Of a DNA stretch of 7,427 bases, positions 6,989 to 7,427 are shown one piece after another. The stretch's first letter is position 1. Every line of letters starts with the position of its first letter. A model generated the notes under the pieces. The model was not told the DNA's origin. It saw only the letters and a list, made by a program, of their open reading frames with translations, and made no database searches. The position numbers and the translations under genes are program-made. The stretch spans positions 1 to 7,427 of the forward strand of contig CALGUJ010000195.1 of NCBI GenBank assembly GCA_937902055.1, written 5' to 3'. Source of the stretch: an uncultured Pelolinea sp. Lineage in GTDB: Bacteria > Chloroflexota > Anaerolineae > Anaerolineales > Anaerolineaceae.

Positions 6989-7427
6989 ATGCATTACCGC
7001 AGATTAGGCAAGACCGGCATCAAGGTCAGTGAATTCTCGTTGGGCGCCTGGGTCACGTTCGGCGCGCAAGTGGACGAACAGCGCTCCATCGAGTTGGTGC
7101 GCTCCGCCTATGAACAGGGCGTGAATTTCTTCGATAATGCCGACGTGTATGCCAAAGGCCGGGCGGAAGTGGTGCTGGGCAAGGCGGTCATGGGCCTGCC
7201 GCGCGAAGACCTGGTGATTTCGAGCAAAGTGTTTTTCCCGACTTCCGACGGGCCCAACGGGCGCGGGCTTTCGCGCAAGCACATCACCGAATCCATCCAT
7301 GCCAGCCTCAAACGCCTGGGGCTGGATTACGTGGACCTGTATTTCTGCCACCGTTATGATCCCGATACCACGGTCGAGGAAGTAGTGCAGACTATGGATA
7401 TTTTGGTGCGCCAGGGCAAGATCCTTT
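6989..7427 (+). CDS. Aldo/keto reductase, Kv-beta/YghZ-like, 3' end beyond window
   Basis: Partial gene: 146 codons are visible, and the frame is open to the window edge. The product is an NAD(P)H-dependent (alpha/beta)8-barrel oxidoreductase for carbonyl substrates. Seen in my translation: N-terminal YRRLGKTGIKVSEFSLGAW at 3-21; FFDNADVY at 47-54; ISSKVFF at 77-83; a GLSRKHI segment at 93-99; and LGLDYVDLYFCHRYDP at 110-125. The expected catalytic tetrad is complete: D49, Y54, K80, H121. NADVY and RGLSRKHI resemble the potassium-channel beta-subunit/YghZ-like branch, but the NADP-binding C-terminal half is outside the window, so cofactor and subfamily cannot be settled. A strong Shine-Dalgarno run, GGAGGAGGG at 6977-6985, precedes the ATG. 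The start is 18 nt after the kamA stop, so cotranscription is likely. The substrate is unknown; a role with beta-lysine is only suggested by proximity. Confidence 0.93.
   Translation, partial: MHYRRLGKTGIKVSEFSLGAWVTFGAQVDEQRSIELVRSAYEQGVNFFDNADVYAKGRAEVVLGKAVMGLPREDLVISSKVFFPTSDGPNGRGLSRKHITESIHASLKRLGLDYVDLYFCHRYDPDTTVEEVVQTMDILVRQGKIL

Noticed and set aside
1..7427. Search for a new defence, mobile or biosynthetic system
   Set aside because: All coding sequence is accounted for by well-known families. I saw no transposase, integrase, direct-repeat array, RNA gene or toxin-antitoxin pair.

Overview
The window reads as ordinary chromosomal DNA from a moderately GC-rich bacterium. It holds two divergent transcription units around a 194-bp intergenic region (5430-5623). 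The gene order hrcA-grpE-dnaK-dnaJ-prmA behind a perfect CIRCE operator fits groups that use HrcA control, such as Firmicutes and Chloroflexota. The GC-rich codon use, together with a KamA-type aminomutase followed by a Kv-beta/YghZ-like aldo/keto reductase, makes me lean toward Chloroflexota (Anaerolineae-like). That placement is inference; no phylogenetic marker was tested.

Minus strand, read from 5509 down to 1: a sigma70-type promoter (TTGACG, 17 nt, TATTAT) lies just upstream of a perfect CIRCE inverted repeat. It is followed by hrcA (heat-shock repressor), grpE (nucleotide exchange factor), dnaK (Hsp70), dnaJ (Hsp40) and prmA (ribosomal protein L11 methyltransferase, cut by the window edge). 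Spacings are 16 nt (hrcA-grpE), 12 nt (grpE-dnaK), 85 nt (dnaK-dnaJ) and an 8-nt overlap (dnaJ-prmA). The one larger gap, dnaK-dnaJ, holds a strong hairpin followed by a short T-rich run, placed where it could attenuate or process the message. The logic is classical: HrcA bound to CIRCE represses the operon, and stress relieves this so the DnaK-DnaJ-GrpE folding machine is made together with its own repressor.

Plus strand, 5624 to the right edge: a complete radical-SAM, PLP-dependent lysine 2,3-aminomutase (KamA type) with its substrate, cofactor and cluster residues present. Eighteen nt later, behind a strong Shine-Dalgarno sequence, an aldo/keto reductase starts and runs off the window. The pair looks like an operon. 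The rest of the pathway is not visible, so whether beta-lysine serves as an osmolyte precursor, a catabolic intermediate or something else is undetermined. A perfect 9-bp A/T-rich inverted repeat sits at the likely kamA promoter and is a candidate operator.

I see no mobile elements, CRISPR arrays, tRNA/rRNA genes or recognisable new defence or biosynthetic system. The observations most worth follow-up are the dnaK-dnaJ hairpin, the palindrome before kamA, and the unexplained kamA/reductase pairing. Several long open frames antisense to the heat-shock genes are codon-register shadows and were rejected.
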